This document shows positions 1 through 9,065 of a stretch of DNA of 33,614 nucleotides, piece after piece. Numbering within the stretch: position 1 is the stretch's first letter; every line of letters starts with the position of its first letter. The stretch is from Alphaproteobacteria bacterium. Lineage in GTDB: Bacteria; Pseudomonadota; Alphaproteobacteria; UBA6615. The stretch lies in NCBI GenBank assembly GCA_003230015.1, contig QIGO01000159.1, forward strand, positions 1 to 33,614. Reading direction: 5' to 3'. Made by a program: the position numbers and the translations under genes. The notes beneath the pieces were generated by a model, which was not told where the DNA came from, made no database searches, and saw only the letters and a list, made by a program, of their open reading frames with translations.

Positions 1-400
<400 letters not shown>

Positions 401-677
401 CACATCCTCCGGTCTGGCGTGCCTAACCCGCCGCGCCCTCGATTGCTCCCTGATTCCTAAGCGTGCCCCCCGGCACATCGGCGAGCCTAACCAGCAAAAT
501 TCTCATGCACAACCGCACATATGTTGCACAATACCTGCATAAATCCCCGCCACGTCGCATTTACAAAACAAAGTTCCCTGGTCAAAATCAACCGCCGCGA
601 TCCAATAACCGCCCCAAGTCGCATCTGTCATTAGACGCTCCAGGGCGCTACAACCGCGCCAATCACCCAGAGGCCCC

Positions 678-1601
678 ATGCGTATTGCAGCCATCGGCGA
701 GTGCATGCTCGAACTCAGCGGTCCGCCGCAATCGCAACGATTTGGCTTCGGCGGCGATACGCTCAACACAGCCATTTATCTGGCCCGCCTCGGCGCCGCG
801 GTGGATTATGTCACCGCCTTGGGCGACGACCCGTTCAGCGATGAAATGCTGGCGGCCTGGCGACAGGAACAAGTCGGCACCGGCCTCGTCCTCCGTTTGG
901 CCGGCCGTCAGCCCGGCCTCTACATCATTCGCACCGGCGCCCGGGGTGAACGCAGCTTTTATTATTGGCGCGACCAGGCCCCCGCCCGTGAGCTTTTCGA
1001 CCGCCCGGAGGCCGCCCCGATTATTGCCGCCTTGCCGGCCTATAACTGGCTCTATCTCTCCGGCATCACCCTGTCCATATACAGCCCCGCCGGCCGCGCC
1101 ATCCTCCACGACGTGCTCACCCGCCAGCGCGCCCAGGGCGGCCTGGTCGCCTTTGACAGCAACTACCGGCCCCGTGGCTGGCCCCGTCAAGCGGCCGCGC
1201 GCGAAGCCATGGCGCCGCTGCTCGCCCGCACCGATCTCGCCTTGCCGACCCTGGAGGATGAGCAAGCCCTGTATGGCGACCGGGACGCCGCCGCCTGTGC
1301 TGCCCGCATTGCCGCCATGGGGGTGCGCGAAGTCGTCGTCAAACAAGGCGACCGGGGCTGTCTGATCCACACCGAAGAGGGCCAGATCCAGGTCGCCGCC
1401 GAGCCCGACCGCGACGCGCTCGACACCACCGCCGCCGGCGATTCGTTCAATGCCGCCTATATCGCCGCCCGCATGGCCGGCAAACCGCCGCGCCAGGCCG
1501 CCATCGCCGGCCATTATTTGGCCGCCACCGTGATCCGCTATCCCGGCGCCATCATCCCCGGCGACGCCATGCCGGCTTTGCCACCGGAGAGCGCGCCGTG
1601 A
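678..1601 (+). CDS. kdgK: 2-keto-3-deoxygluconate kinase (PfkB family sugar kinase)
   Basis: 307 aa; MRIAAIGECMLEL..FGGDTLNTAIYLARLG and C-terminal DTTAAGDSFNAAY PfkB signature; GTGA overlap with eda. Confidence 0.88.
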   Translation: MRIAAIGECMLELSGPPQSQRFGFGGDTLNTAIYLARLGAAVDYVTALGDDPFSDEMLAAWRQEQVGTGLVLRLAGRQPGLYIIRTGARGERSFYYWRDQAPARELFDRPEAAPIIAALPAYNWLYLSGITLSIYSPAGRAILHDVLTRQRAQGGLVAFDSNYRPRGWPRQAAAREAMAPLLARTDLALPTLEDEQALYGDRDAAACAARIAAMGVREVVVKQGDRGCLIHTEEGQIQVAAEPDRDALDTTAAGDSFNAAYIAARMAGKPPRQAAIAGHYLAATVIRYPGAIIPGDAMPALPPESAP

Positions 1602-2218
1602 CCGGCAATATTGCCTACATCGCCGCCACCGCCCCGGTTATCCCGATCCTCACCATCGCCCGTGTCGAGGACGCCGTCCCCCTGGCCCGTGCTCTTATTG
1701 CCGGCGGCCTGCCTGTTCTCGAAATTACCCTGCGCACCCCGGCCGCCCTCGGTGCCATCGCCGAGATCGCCGCCCAATTGCCCGCTGCCCTGATCGGCGC
1801 CGGCACTCTCACCCGCCCCGACCAGTTCGCCCAGGCCCGCCAGGCCGGCGCCCAATTCGCCGTCAGTCCCGGTTTCGATCCCCAGCTCAGCGCCGCCGCT
1901 TCCGACGCTGGCATGCCCTATCTTCCCGGCGTCGCCACCGCCTCGGAAATCATGCAGGCCACCCGTCACGGCCACGAAATACAAAAATTCTTTCCCGCCG
2001 AATCCAGCGGCGGCTGTGCCGCCTTGCGCGCTTTCGCCGGGCCATTCTCTAACATCCGCTTCTGCCCCACCGGCGGCATCGGCGGCGAGAATTTCGCCGA
2101 CTATCTCGCCTTGCCCAACGTCGTCTGTGTCGGCGGCTCTTGGGTCGCCCCCGCCGCCGCCATCGCCGCCGGTGACTGGCAACAGATCGAGGCCCTTGCC
2201 CGCGCCGCGGCGGGTTAG
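1598..2218 (+). CDS. eda: 2-dehydro-3-deoxy-phosphogluconate aldolase (KDPG aldolase)
   Basis: 206 aa; PVIPILTIARVEDAVPLARALIAGGLPVLEITLRTPAAL, IGAGTL, FFPAESSGG, FCPTGGIG; follows kdgK. Confidence 0.92.
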   Translation: MTGNIAYIAATAPVIPILTIARVEDAVPLARALIAGGLPVLEITLRTPAALGAIAEIAAQLPAALIGAGTLTRPDQFAQARQAGAQFAVSPGFDPQLSAAASDAGMPYLPGVATASEIMQATRHGHEIQKFFPAESSGGCAALRAFAGPFSNIRFCPTGGIGGENFADYLALPNVVCVGGSWVAPAAAIAAGDWQQIEALARAAAG

Positions 2219-2889
2219 TTGTCTAAGCCACAGCCGCGCAGCACCAGGATCGTCAACTGCTCGGCGGCGCGCTCGTAATCTTTCTCACTCAACGCGTCGA
2301 CCCCCAGCACCGCACCCACTTGCACACTGAAATCCGCATAAGTCTGCGTCGCCGCCCACAGGGTAAACATCAAATGATGGGCATCCACATCGGCGGCGAT
2401 TTTTCCTTGCGCCGCCCAGCGCGCGAACACCGTGGCGATGGCATCCACCCGCGCCTTCAGCTTGCTGCCCAGGAAGCGCCCCAGATAGGGCGCGCCATGC
2501 AGCATTTCATTGGCGAACACCCGCGACTCGATGGGGTAGCTGCGCGCCAGGGCCACCTTTGCCTGGATATATAGACGCAGCGCCACCGCCGGATCCGCCT
2601 CGGTTGTGAACAGGTCCATCTGCTCGATCCAGATGTCGAGCACATCGGCCAGCACCTTTTGATAGAGCAGCTCTTTTGTCCGGAAATAATAATGTATGTT
2701 CGCTTTTGGCAGCCCTGCCCGCTCAGCGATCGCCGCCGTGGTCGCGGCATCGAAACCGGCTTCGGAGAACACCGCCGCCGCCGCCGCCAGAATTCTCTGC
2801 TCCATTACCGCACGGCTGCGCGCCCGCGCACTTTTTTGGCTGACCGCGCTATCTGCTGCTGGTATTTCCGTTGCTTCACCGATCCGCAT
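2215..2889 (-). CDS. rutR: TetR-family regulator, RutR-like
   Basis: 224 aa; HTH ILAAAAAVFSEAGFDAATTAAIAERAGLPKANIHYYFRTKELLYQKVL; C-terminal SRVFANEMLHGAPYL resembles the YcdC/RutR C-domain; adjacent to pyrimidine catabolism genes and a RutR-type palindrome. Confidence 0.75.
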   Translation of the reverse strand: MRIGEATEIPAADSAVSQKSARARSRAVMEQRILAAAAAVFSEAGFDAATTAAIAERAGLPKANIHYYFRTKELLYQKVLADVLDIWIEQMDLFTTEADPAVALRLYIQAKVALARSYPIESRVFANEMLHGAPYLGRFLGSKLKARVDAIATVFARWAAQGKIAADVDAHHLMFTLWAATQTYADFSVQVGAVLGVDALSEKDYERAAEQLTILVLRGCGLDN

Positions 2890-2904
2890 CGCCTGCTCCC
2901 GGTT

Positions 2905-4257
2905 TCAGGGCAGAGCCTTCAACACATCCGCGAGCAGGCCGAACATCTCATCGATTTGACTCTTCTCGATGATCAAGGGCGGCGACAGGGCGATGATATC
3001 GCCTGTGGTCCGGATCAACAGTCCTTTGTCGTAACAACGCAAAAAGGCCTCGAACGCCCGCGCTGTCGGTTTGCCGCTTATGGACTCCAATTCGATGCCC
3101 GCGATCAGCCCGATATTGCGCAGATCGATCACATGGGGCAGACCTTTGAGAGCATGCACCGCGTCCTCCCAATAGGGCGCCATCTCCGCCGCCCGCCCGA
3201 ACAGGTCATCCTCGGCGTAGGTGTCGAGCGCGGCCAACGCCGCCGCCGCCGCCAGCGGATGCCCGGAATAGGTGTAGCCATGGAACAGCTCGATGGCCCC
3301 TTCCGGTCCCTGCATGAAGGCGTCATGGATCTCATCGCGCACGATCACCGCGCCCATGGGCACCACGCCGCTGGTCAATCCCTTGGCACAGGTGATCATG
3401 TCCGGCGTGACGCCGAAGCGTTCGGCCCCGAAACTCGATCCCAGGCGGCCAAAGCCGGTGATCACCTCGTCGAAGATCAACAGAATGCCGTGGCGGTCGC
3501 AGATTTCCCGCAAGCGCTCCAGATAACCCTTTGGCGGCAGCAGCACCCCGGTTGATCCGGCCACCGGCTCGACAATCACCGCGGCAATCGTCGAGGCGTC
3601 ATGCAGCGCCACCAGCCGCTCCAATTCATCGGCAAAATGCGCGCCCCAGGCCGGTTGTCCCCGGCTGTAGGCGTTATGCTCAAGATCATGGGTATGGGGC
3701 AGATGGTCGACACCATTGATCAGCGGCCCGAAAAAGCGTCGGTTGGAGACGATGCCGCCCACCGAAATACCGCCAAATCCGACCCCGTGATAACCCCGTT
3801 CCCGCCCGATTAGCCTTGTCCGCGAGGCCTGGCCGCGCACATTCTGATAAGCGATGGCGATCTTCAGCGCCGAATCCACCGCTTCGGACCCGGAATTGGT
3901 GAAGAACACATGGTTCATGCCCTCCGGCGCCAGCGCCGCGATGCGGCTCGCCAGGGCAAAGACTTTCGGATGCCCCATCTGAAAGGCCGGCGCATAGTCC
4001 AGTTCGCGTACCTGATTCTGCACCGCCTCGACGATCTTCTCCCGCCCGTGCCCGGCATTGACGCACCACAGCCCGGCGGTGCCGTCGAGAATCCGGCGGC
4101 CGTCATGGCTGGTGTAATGCATGCCCTTGGCGCTCACCAACATGCGCGGCTTTTGCTTGAACTGCCGGTTCGCCGTGAACGGCATCCAGAACGCCGCCAG
4201 GTCGTTCGGATTGTCGTATGACGCGCCGGTCTCGGCCACAGGATCGTGCAACGACAT
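2905..4257 (-). CDS. Class III PLP aminotransferase, omega-amino acid (beta-alanine):pyruvate transaminase type
   Basis: Start MSLHDP at 4257; NDLAAFWMPFTANRQFKQKPRMLVSAKGMHYTSHDGRRILDGTAGLWCVNAGHGR; FDEVITGFGRLG; CAKGLTSGVVPMGAV (PLP Lys). Confidence 0.88.
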   Translation of the reverse strand: MSLHDPVAETGASYDNPNDLAAFWMPFTANRQFKQKPRMLVSAKGMHYTSHDGRRILDGTAGLWCVNAGHGREKIVEAVQNQVRELDYAPAFQMGHPKVFALASRIAALAPEGMNHVFFTNSGSEAVDSALKIAIAYQNVRGQASRTRLIGRERGYHGVGFGGISVGGIVSNRRFFGPLINGVDHLPHTHDLEHNAYSRGQPAWGAHFADELERLVALHDASTIAAVIVEPVAGSTGVLLPPKGYLERLREICDRHGILLIFDEVITGFGRLGSSFGAERFGVTPDMITCAKGLTSGVVPMGAVIVRDEIHDAFMQGPEGAIELFHGYTYSGHPLAAAAALAALDTYAEDDLFGRAAEMAPYWEDAVHALKGLPHVIDLRNIGLIAGIELESISGKPTARAFEAFLRCYDKGLLIRTTGDIIALSPPLIIEKSQIDEMFGLLADVLKALP

Positions 4258-4368
4258 TTCCCCTCCCAAATTCTGATCTCTCTCGCCGGCTTGCGTAACG
4301 TATGACCGCCCCGGACAAAGCCCCGGCACGCTAACACGCCCAGCCCGACCGGCACAGAGGACCAAATC

Positions 4369-4384
4369 TTGACCAGTTGGTCAA
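4369..4384. promoter_or_regulatory. RutR-type operator palindrome TTGACCA-GT-TGGTCAA
   Basis: Exact match to the RutR box TTGACCAnnTGGTCAA (recalled from E. coli work); palindrome extends one more base each side (C...G); lies between divergent aminotransferase and preT. Confidence 0.85.
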
Positions 4385-4446
4385 GGTTCCCTAGAGTCGA
4401 AATACCGCGCCATCGCCAGCGCGGCCAGTCAACGGGAGGGGCACGC

Positions 4447-5844
4447 GTGACCCAGCAGACAGACCCCACGGACAACGGGCCCAATCCCACGCAGACCGCG
4501 CCTGATATCACCGCCGGCCGGCTCGGCACCGCCGACTACGCGGCCAATTTCGACGATGCCAAACCGCCCCTCGGCCACCGCCGCGCCCTTGTCGAGGCCG
4601 CCCGCTGTCATTTTTGTTACGACGCCCCCTGTATCGAGGCCTGCCCGACCGCCATCGATATCCCCGCTTTCATCGCCAAGATCGCTTCGGACAATCTCAA
4701 AGGCTCGGCCCTGGAGATCCTCAACGCCAACATCTTCGGCGGCATGTGCGCCCGTGTTTGTCCCACCGAGATTCTTTGCGAACAGGCGTGCGTACGCACC
4801 GCCCAGGACGGCAAGCCGGTCAAGATCGGCTTGCTGCAGCGCCATGCCACCGACTGGCTTTTTGATGCCGGTATCAGGCCCTTTGAACGCGCCCCGGCCA
4901 GCGGCAAGACCGTCGCCATCGTCGGCGCCGGCCCCGCCGGCCTCTCTTGCGCCCACCGCCTCGCCATGCTCGGCCATAATGTCGTGGTTTACGAGGCCCG
5001 GGAGAAAAGCGGCGGCCTCAACGAATATGGCATTGCTGCCTATAAAGTACCGGACGGCTTCGCCCAGCGCGAACTGGATTTTATCCTGTCCATCGGCGGC
5101 ATCGAGATCCGCCACAACCAGCGCCTCGGGCACGACGTCACTTTGACCAAGTTACGCCACCAATATGACGCCGTCTTCCTCGGTATCGGCCTTGCCGGCG
5201 GGCGCGGTTTGGACACCCAAGGCAATGGTCTTGGTGGCGTGCACGCCGCCGTCGACTACATCGCCGAACTGCGCCAGAGCAAGGACCTGGCAAAGCTGCC
5301 CGTCGGCCGCAACGTCGTTGTCATCGGCGGCGGCAACACCGCCATCGACATCGCCATCCAGTCCAAACGCCTCGGCGCCGAAATCGTCACTCTCGTCTAT
5401 CGCCGCGGTGCCGAACAAATGAGTGCCACCGGCCACGAGCAGGAATTTGCCCAGGTCAACGGCGTCACCATCATCCACTGGGCCCAACCGGCCGCGATTG
5501 CCGGCAAGGACGGTCATGTTCGCAGCATTTCCTTCGAGCGCACCACGCTTACGCCCGATGGCCGGCTCGACGGCACCGGCGAGCATTTCGCCCTGCCCGT
5601 CGATGTCGTTTTTACTGCCATCGGGCAACTATTCATGACCGAGCCCATCGCCGCCGACGACGCCGCCAGTTCCCTGGTCATTCGCGACGGCGCCATCGCT
5701 GTCGACGACGAGCGCCAAACATCCCTGCCCGATGTTTTCGCCGGCGGCGATTGCATCTCGGGTGTCGACCTCACCGTGCAGGCTGTCGAGGACGGTAAGC
5801 AGGCCGCCATCGCCATCGACCGCCGCCTGCGCGGCCAAGTTTAG
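4447..5844 (+). CDS. preT: NAD(P)-dependent dihydropyrimidine dehydrogenase subunit A (PreT/PydA-like; glutamate synthase small-chain-like FAD/Fe-S protein)
   Basis: GTG start 4447 after GGGAGGGG; Cys motifs CHFCYDAPCIEACPTAIDIP and CARVCPTEILCEQAC; VAIVGAGPAGLSCAHRLAMLGH; VVVIGGGNTAIDIA. Confidence 0.92.
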   Translation: MTQQTDPTDNGPNPTQTAPDITAGRLGTADYAANFDDAKPPLGHRRALVEAARCHFCYDAPCIEACPTAIDIPAFIAKIASDNLKGSALEILNANIFGGMCARVCPTEILCEQACVRTAQDGKPVKIGLLQRHATDWLFDAGIRPFERAPASGKTVAIVGAGPAGLSCAHRLAMLGHNVVVYEAREKSGGLNEYGIAAYKVPDGFAQRELDFILSIGGIEIRHNQRLGHDVTLTKLRHQYDAVFLGIGLAGGRGLDTQGNGLGGVHAAVDYIAELRQSKDLAKLPVGRNVVVIGGGNTAIDIAIQSKRLGAEIVTLVYRRGAEQMSATGHEQEFAQVNGVTIIHWAQPAAIAGKDGHVRSISFERTTLTPDGRLDGTGEHFALPVDVVFTAIGQLFMTEPIAADDAASSLVIRDGAIAVDDERQTSLPDVFAGGDCISGVDLTVQAVEDGKQAAIAIDRRLRGQV

Positions 5845-5854
5845 GGAGCGCATT

Positions 5855-7126
5855 ATGGCCGACCTCAGTTGCAAAATCGGCGGCGTCAGCGCGCCAAACC
5901 CGTTCTGGCTTGCCTCCGCCCCGCCCACCGACAAGGAATACAACGTCCACCGCGCTTTCCGGGCCGGTTGGGGTGGCGTGGTTTGGAAAACCCTTGGCGA
6001 AGATCCGCCGGTCGTCAACGTCACCTCCCGTTATGGCGCCGTCCACCACCAGGGCCAGCGCCTCGCCGGTTTCAACAATATTGAGCTGATCACCGACCGC
6101 CCCCTCGACATCAATCTGCGTGAGATCAAGCAGGTCAAACGCGACTGGCCCGACCGGGCCATGATCGTGTCGTTGATGGTGCCTTGTGAAGAAGAGCCCT
6201 GGCGCCGGATTCTGGCCGCGGTAGAAGATACCAATGCCGATGGCGTCGAGCTCAATTTCGGCTGCCCCCACGGCATGTCCGAACGCGGCATGGGATCGGC
6301 CGTCGGCCAGGTACCGGAATATATCGAGATGGTCACCCGCTGGTGCAAATCCCACACGAATATGCCGGTTTTCGTCAAGCTCACCCCCAATGTGACCAAC
6401 ATTCTCGGCCCCGCCCACGCCGCCGTCACCGGCGGTGCCGACGCCGTCTCGCTCATCAACACCATCAACTCCATCACCAACGTCAATCTCGACGCCATGG
6501 CCCCCGAACCCATGGTCAATGGCAAGGGTGCCCATGGCGGTTATTGCGGCCCGGCCGTCAAACCCATTGCCTTGGCCATGGTCGCCGAAATCGCCCGCGA
6601 CGCCGAATGCCGAAATATCCCCATTTCCGGCATCGGCGGCATCTCCAACTGGCGCGACGCCGCCGAATTCATCGCCCTGGGCGCCGGTTCGGTACAAATT
6701 TGCACCGCCGCCATGCATTATGGCTTCCGCATCGTCGACGACATGATCGAGGGTTTGTCCAATTGGATGGACAGCAAGGGTTACCGCACCCTCGCCGATT
6801 TTCGCGGCGCCGCCAGCCGCAATTATGTCGATTGGGGCGCCCTCGACATCAACTACGAGCTTATCGCCAGCATCGACCAACAAGCCTGCATCAAATGCGG
6901 CCTTTGCCATATCGCCTGCGAAGACACGTCCCACCAGGCCATTGCCGCCACCCGCAGTAACGGCGACCGGCGCTACGAGGTCATCGACGAAGAATGTGTC
7001 GGCTGCAATCTATGCATGCATGTCTGCCCGGTTGACGGCTGCATCACCATGCAGCCGGTTGACAATGGCAAGCCCTATACGGTTTGGGGCGACGACCCGC
7101 GCAACCCGGCCAACATGCAAGACTGA
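5855..7126 (+). CDS. preA: NAD(P)-dependent dihydropyrimidine dehydrogenase subunit B (PreA)
   Basis: ATG at 5855; NPFWLASAPPTDKEYNVHRAFRAGWGGVVWKTLG; two C-terminal [4Fe-4S] motifs CIKCGLCHIAC and CVGCNLCMHVCP. Confidence 0.95.
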   Translation: MADLSCKIGGVSAPNPFWLASAPPTDKEYNVHRAFRAGWGGVVWKTLGEDPPVVNVTSRYGAVHHQGQRLAGFNNIELITDRPLDINLREIKQVKRDWPDRAMIVSLMVPCEEEPWRRILAAVEDTNADGVELNFGCPHGMSERGMGSAVGQVPEYIEMVTRWCKSHTNMPVFVKLTPNVTNILGPAHAAVTGGADAVSLINTINSITNVNLDAMAPEPMVNGKGAHGGYCGPAVKPIALAMVAEIARDAECRNIPISGIGGISNWRDAAEFIALGAGSVQICTAAMHYGFRIVDDMIEGLSNWMDSKGYRTLADFRGAASRNYVDWGALDINYELIASIDQQACIKCGLCHIACEDTSHQAIAATRSNGDRRYEVIDEECVGCNLCMHVCPVDGCITMQPVDNGKPYTVWGDDPRNPANMQD

Positions 7127-7155
7127 CCAAATTCGAATAGCGAGGACCAACGATC

Positions 7156-8028
7156 ATGGCGACGTTCAAGGCTGGCTTGATTCAACTCGGCCTCAAGGCC
7201 GATACCGATCTCAGCCCCGAGAAGATCCGCGATGTAATGACCCAGGCCCATATCCCCTACATCGAGCAGGCCGGCACCGCCGGCGTCCAGGTGCTGTGTT
7301 TCCAGGAAGTTTTCAACCAGCCCTATTTCTGCCCCAGCCAGGACGTCAAATGGTACGCCGCCGCCGAGGCCATTCCCGACGGACCCACCGTCCGGCTGAT
7401 GCAGGAATACGCCAGGAAATACAATATGGTCATCGTCGTCCCCATCTATGAGCAGCAGATGACCGGCGTTTATTACAACACCGCGGCGGTCATCGACGCC
7501 GACGGCAAGTATTTGGGCAAATACCGCAAGACCCATATTCCCCAGGTTGCCGGTTTTTATGAGAAATTCTTCTTCAAACCCGGCCAGAGCGGCTGGCCGG
7601 TCTTCGACACCGCTTATTGCAAACTGGGTGTCTATATATGTTACGACCGCCATTTCCCCGAAGGTTGGCGGGCCCTGGCCCTCAACGGTGCTGAATATAT
7701 CGTCAACCCCTCCGCCACCGTCGCCGGTCTCAGCCAATATCTATGGAAGCTCGAGCAGCCGGCCTCGGCCGTCGCCAATGGCGTTTTCATTGGCGCCATC
7801 AACCGCCCCGGCACCGAGGGCCCGTGGAATATCGGCCGCTTCTATGGCTCCAGTTATGTCGTCGATCCCCGCGGCGAATTCCTCTGTGAGGCGAGCGAGG
7901 ACAAGGATGAGCTGGTCACCGCGCAAATCGATCTCGATAAGGTGCGCGAAGTCCGCGATCTCTGGCAGTTCTTCCGCGACCGCCGCCCCGAGACCTATGG
8001 CTCTCTAGCCGACATCTCTACCGCGTAA
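7156..8028 (+). CDS. Beta-ureidopropionase / nitrilase-superfamily carbamoyl amidohydrolase
   Basis: 290 aa; Glu-Lys-Cys triad contexts LCFQEVFNQPYFCP, GKYRKTHIPQ, VYICYDRHFPEGWRALALNGAEYIVNPSAT. Confidence 0.9.
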   Translation: MATFKAGLIQLGLKADTDLSPEKIRDVMTQAHIPYIEQAGTAGVQVLCFQEVFNQPYFCPSQDVKWYAAAEAIPDGPTVRLMQEYARKYNMVIVVPIYEQQMTGVYYNTAAVIDADGKYLGKYRKTHIPQVAGFYEKFFFKPGQSGWPVFDTAYCKLGVYICYDRHFPEGWRALALNGAEYIVNPSATVAGLSQYLWKLEQPASAVANGVFIGAINRPGTEGPWNIGRFYGSSYVVDPRGEFLCEASEDKDELVTAQIDLDKVREVRDLWQFFRDRRPETYGSLADISTA

Positions 8029-8064
8029 GGGGTAAAACGCCGCCACCACCACCAAAGTGGCAGC

Positions 8065-8096
8065 AAGCGGGCCGACTCGGGCCCGCTTCTTTTTTA
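8065..8096 (+). terminator. Rho-independent terminator after the pyd cluster
   Basis: AAGCGGGCC-GACTCG-GGCCCGCTT perfect 9-bp stem followed by CTTTTTT. Confidence 0.9.
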
Positions 8097-8131
8097 ATTA
8101 TTCCCCGCATTCCACACATCAGCGCCACCCC

Positions 8132-8221
8132 ATATATGGTGGCGTCAACCATAAATTGACTCACATCCAGATATTACGCCCACCAGTAGATGACAGCGAG
8201 TCGATTCAAAACACCATATAT
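8132..8221. other. Candidate structured RNA / nested inverted repeats in intergenic region
   Basis: Outer 10-bp arms ATATATGGTG (8132-8141) / CACCATATAT (8212-8221); inner 9-bp arms AATTGACTC (8154-8162) / GAGTCGATT (8198-8206, one G-U); small apical CATC/GATG. Confidence 0.4.
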
Positions 8222-8251
8222 TGTATTTGTGAGCAAAAATCTCCCCAGGAT

Positions 8252-8281
8252 TTGACACAGCCCTGTAAATAAAAGTTTAAC
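8252..8281 (+). promoter_or_regulatory. Possible sigma70-type promoter upstream of the lipoprotein/TCS operon
   Basis: TTGACA at 8252-8257, 18-nt spacer, TTTAAC (4/6 match to the -10 consensus); in an AT-rich intergenic region. Confidence 0.3.
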
Positions 8282-8513
8282 TATGCCCGGTTGCACGGTT
8301 AACCAGATCTAAAGTGGTGGTGCCCAATAATTCGCATGAAACCACTTGCCAGAACGGGTATGAAAGAGCGATATCTACAGTACCTCGATTGGAAGTGATT
8401 TTCGCGTTGGCCCTGCCAGGCGGATTAGTACTTAAAAACACCTGGCAAACAGCCTGCGCAGACGGACTGGAAACGATGGGACGGGCGGTGACGCCCGACG
8501 TGGCGAGATCGTG

Positions 8514-9065
8514 ATGAAGGTTCGCTATCTGCCGATGGCCGGAAAAGCGGTGCGACGCATCGCCACCATTACCTGTCCGCTGTTTCTTGCCGGCTGCGCG
8601 GCGATTGGCGACTTCCAGGATCGCTTGTCCGAGGCTTTGACGGCACCGCCGCCGCCGGCCGTTCAAGTCAGTGAGCCGGCAAAGGACCAGCAACTGGCTG
8701 AAAAGATTCCCCACCCCATCGCCAAACCGCAACCGCCCGCACGCCTGGAGACGATCCCGCCCGAGCGTATCCCGCAAGTTGTGGTTTCACGCGAAGCCGT
8801 CAACCCGGAGCGCCTGATTGGCATCGCCCCGGACGACTTACTCAGTCAGCTCGGTGAGCCCGCCCTGCGTCTTCAGGATCCGCCTGCCGAAATCTGGCAG
8901 TACAACGGCCGCAACTGCACGCTGCGATTGACGCTCTTGCTGGACGTCGTCACGGCGCAAAATCGAACGGTCTTCTATGAAGTGAAAAACACCAAACCGG
9001 AGGTGCTTAATGGCGACAGCAACTGCCTGGCCGAACTCCTTGCCGACGGACGGCCCCAGTCATGA
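8514..9065 (+). CDS. Hypothetical lipoprotein (BamE/SmpA-like C-terminal pattern)
   Basis: 184 aa; lipobox PLFLAGC; proline-rich linker; 'LIGIAPDDLLSQLGEPALRLQDPPAEIWQYNGRNCTL' resembles SmpA/OmlA-type small lipoproteins. Confidence 0.6.
   Translation: MKVRYLPMAGKAVRRIATITCPLFLAGCAAIGDFQDRLSEALTAPPPPAVQVSEPAKDQQLAEKIPHPIAKPQPPARLETIPPERIPQVVVSREAVNPERLIGIAPDDLLSQLGEPALRLQDPPAEIWQYNGRNCTLRLTLLLDVVTAQNRTVFYEVKNTKPEVLNGDSNCLAELLADGRPQS

Noticed and set aside
505-540. ATGCACAACCGCACATATGTTGCACAATACCTGCAT upstream of kdgK/egtB as an operator
   Set aside because: Several short GCACA/TGCA repeats and an 8-bp ACATATGT palindrome, but arms are too short and irregular to call a specific site.
663-1514. 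283-aa minus-strand ORF opposite kdgK
   Set aside because: Antisense of a clear PfkB kinase; no domain signature.
5143-5156. TTGACCA half-site in preT
   Set aside because: Half RutR box inside coding sequence without the second arm; expected by chance.
5771-6934. 387-aa minus-strand ORF opposite preA
   Set aside because: Antisense shadow of a well-supported gene in high-GC DNA; Gly/Asp/Ala-rich, no recognisable domain.
8277-8777. 166-aa minus-strand ORF over the intergenic region and lipoprotein
   Set aside because: Overlaps the lipobox-containing gene and non-coding region; no homology pattern seen.
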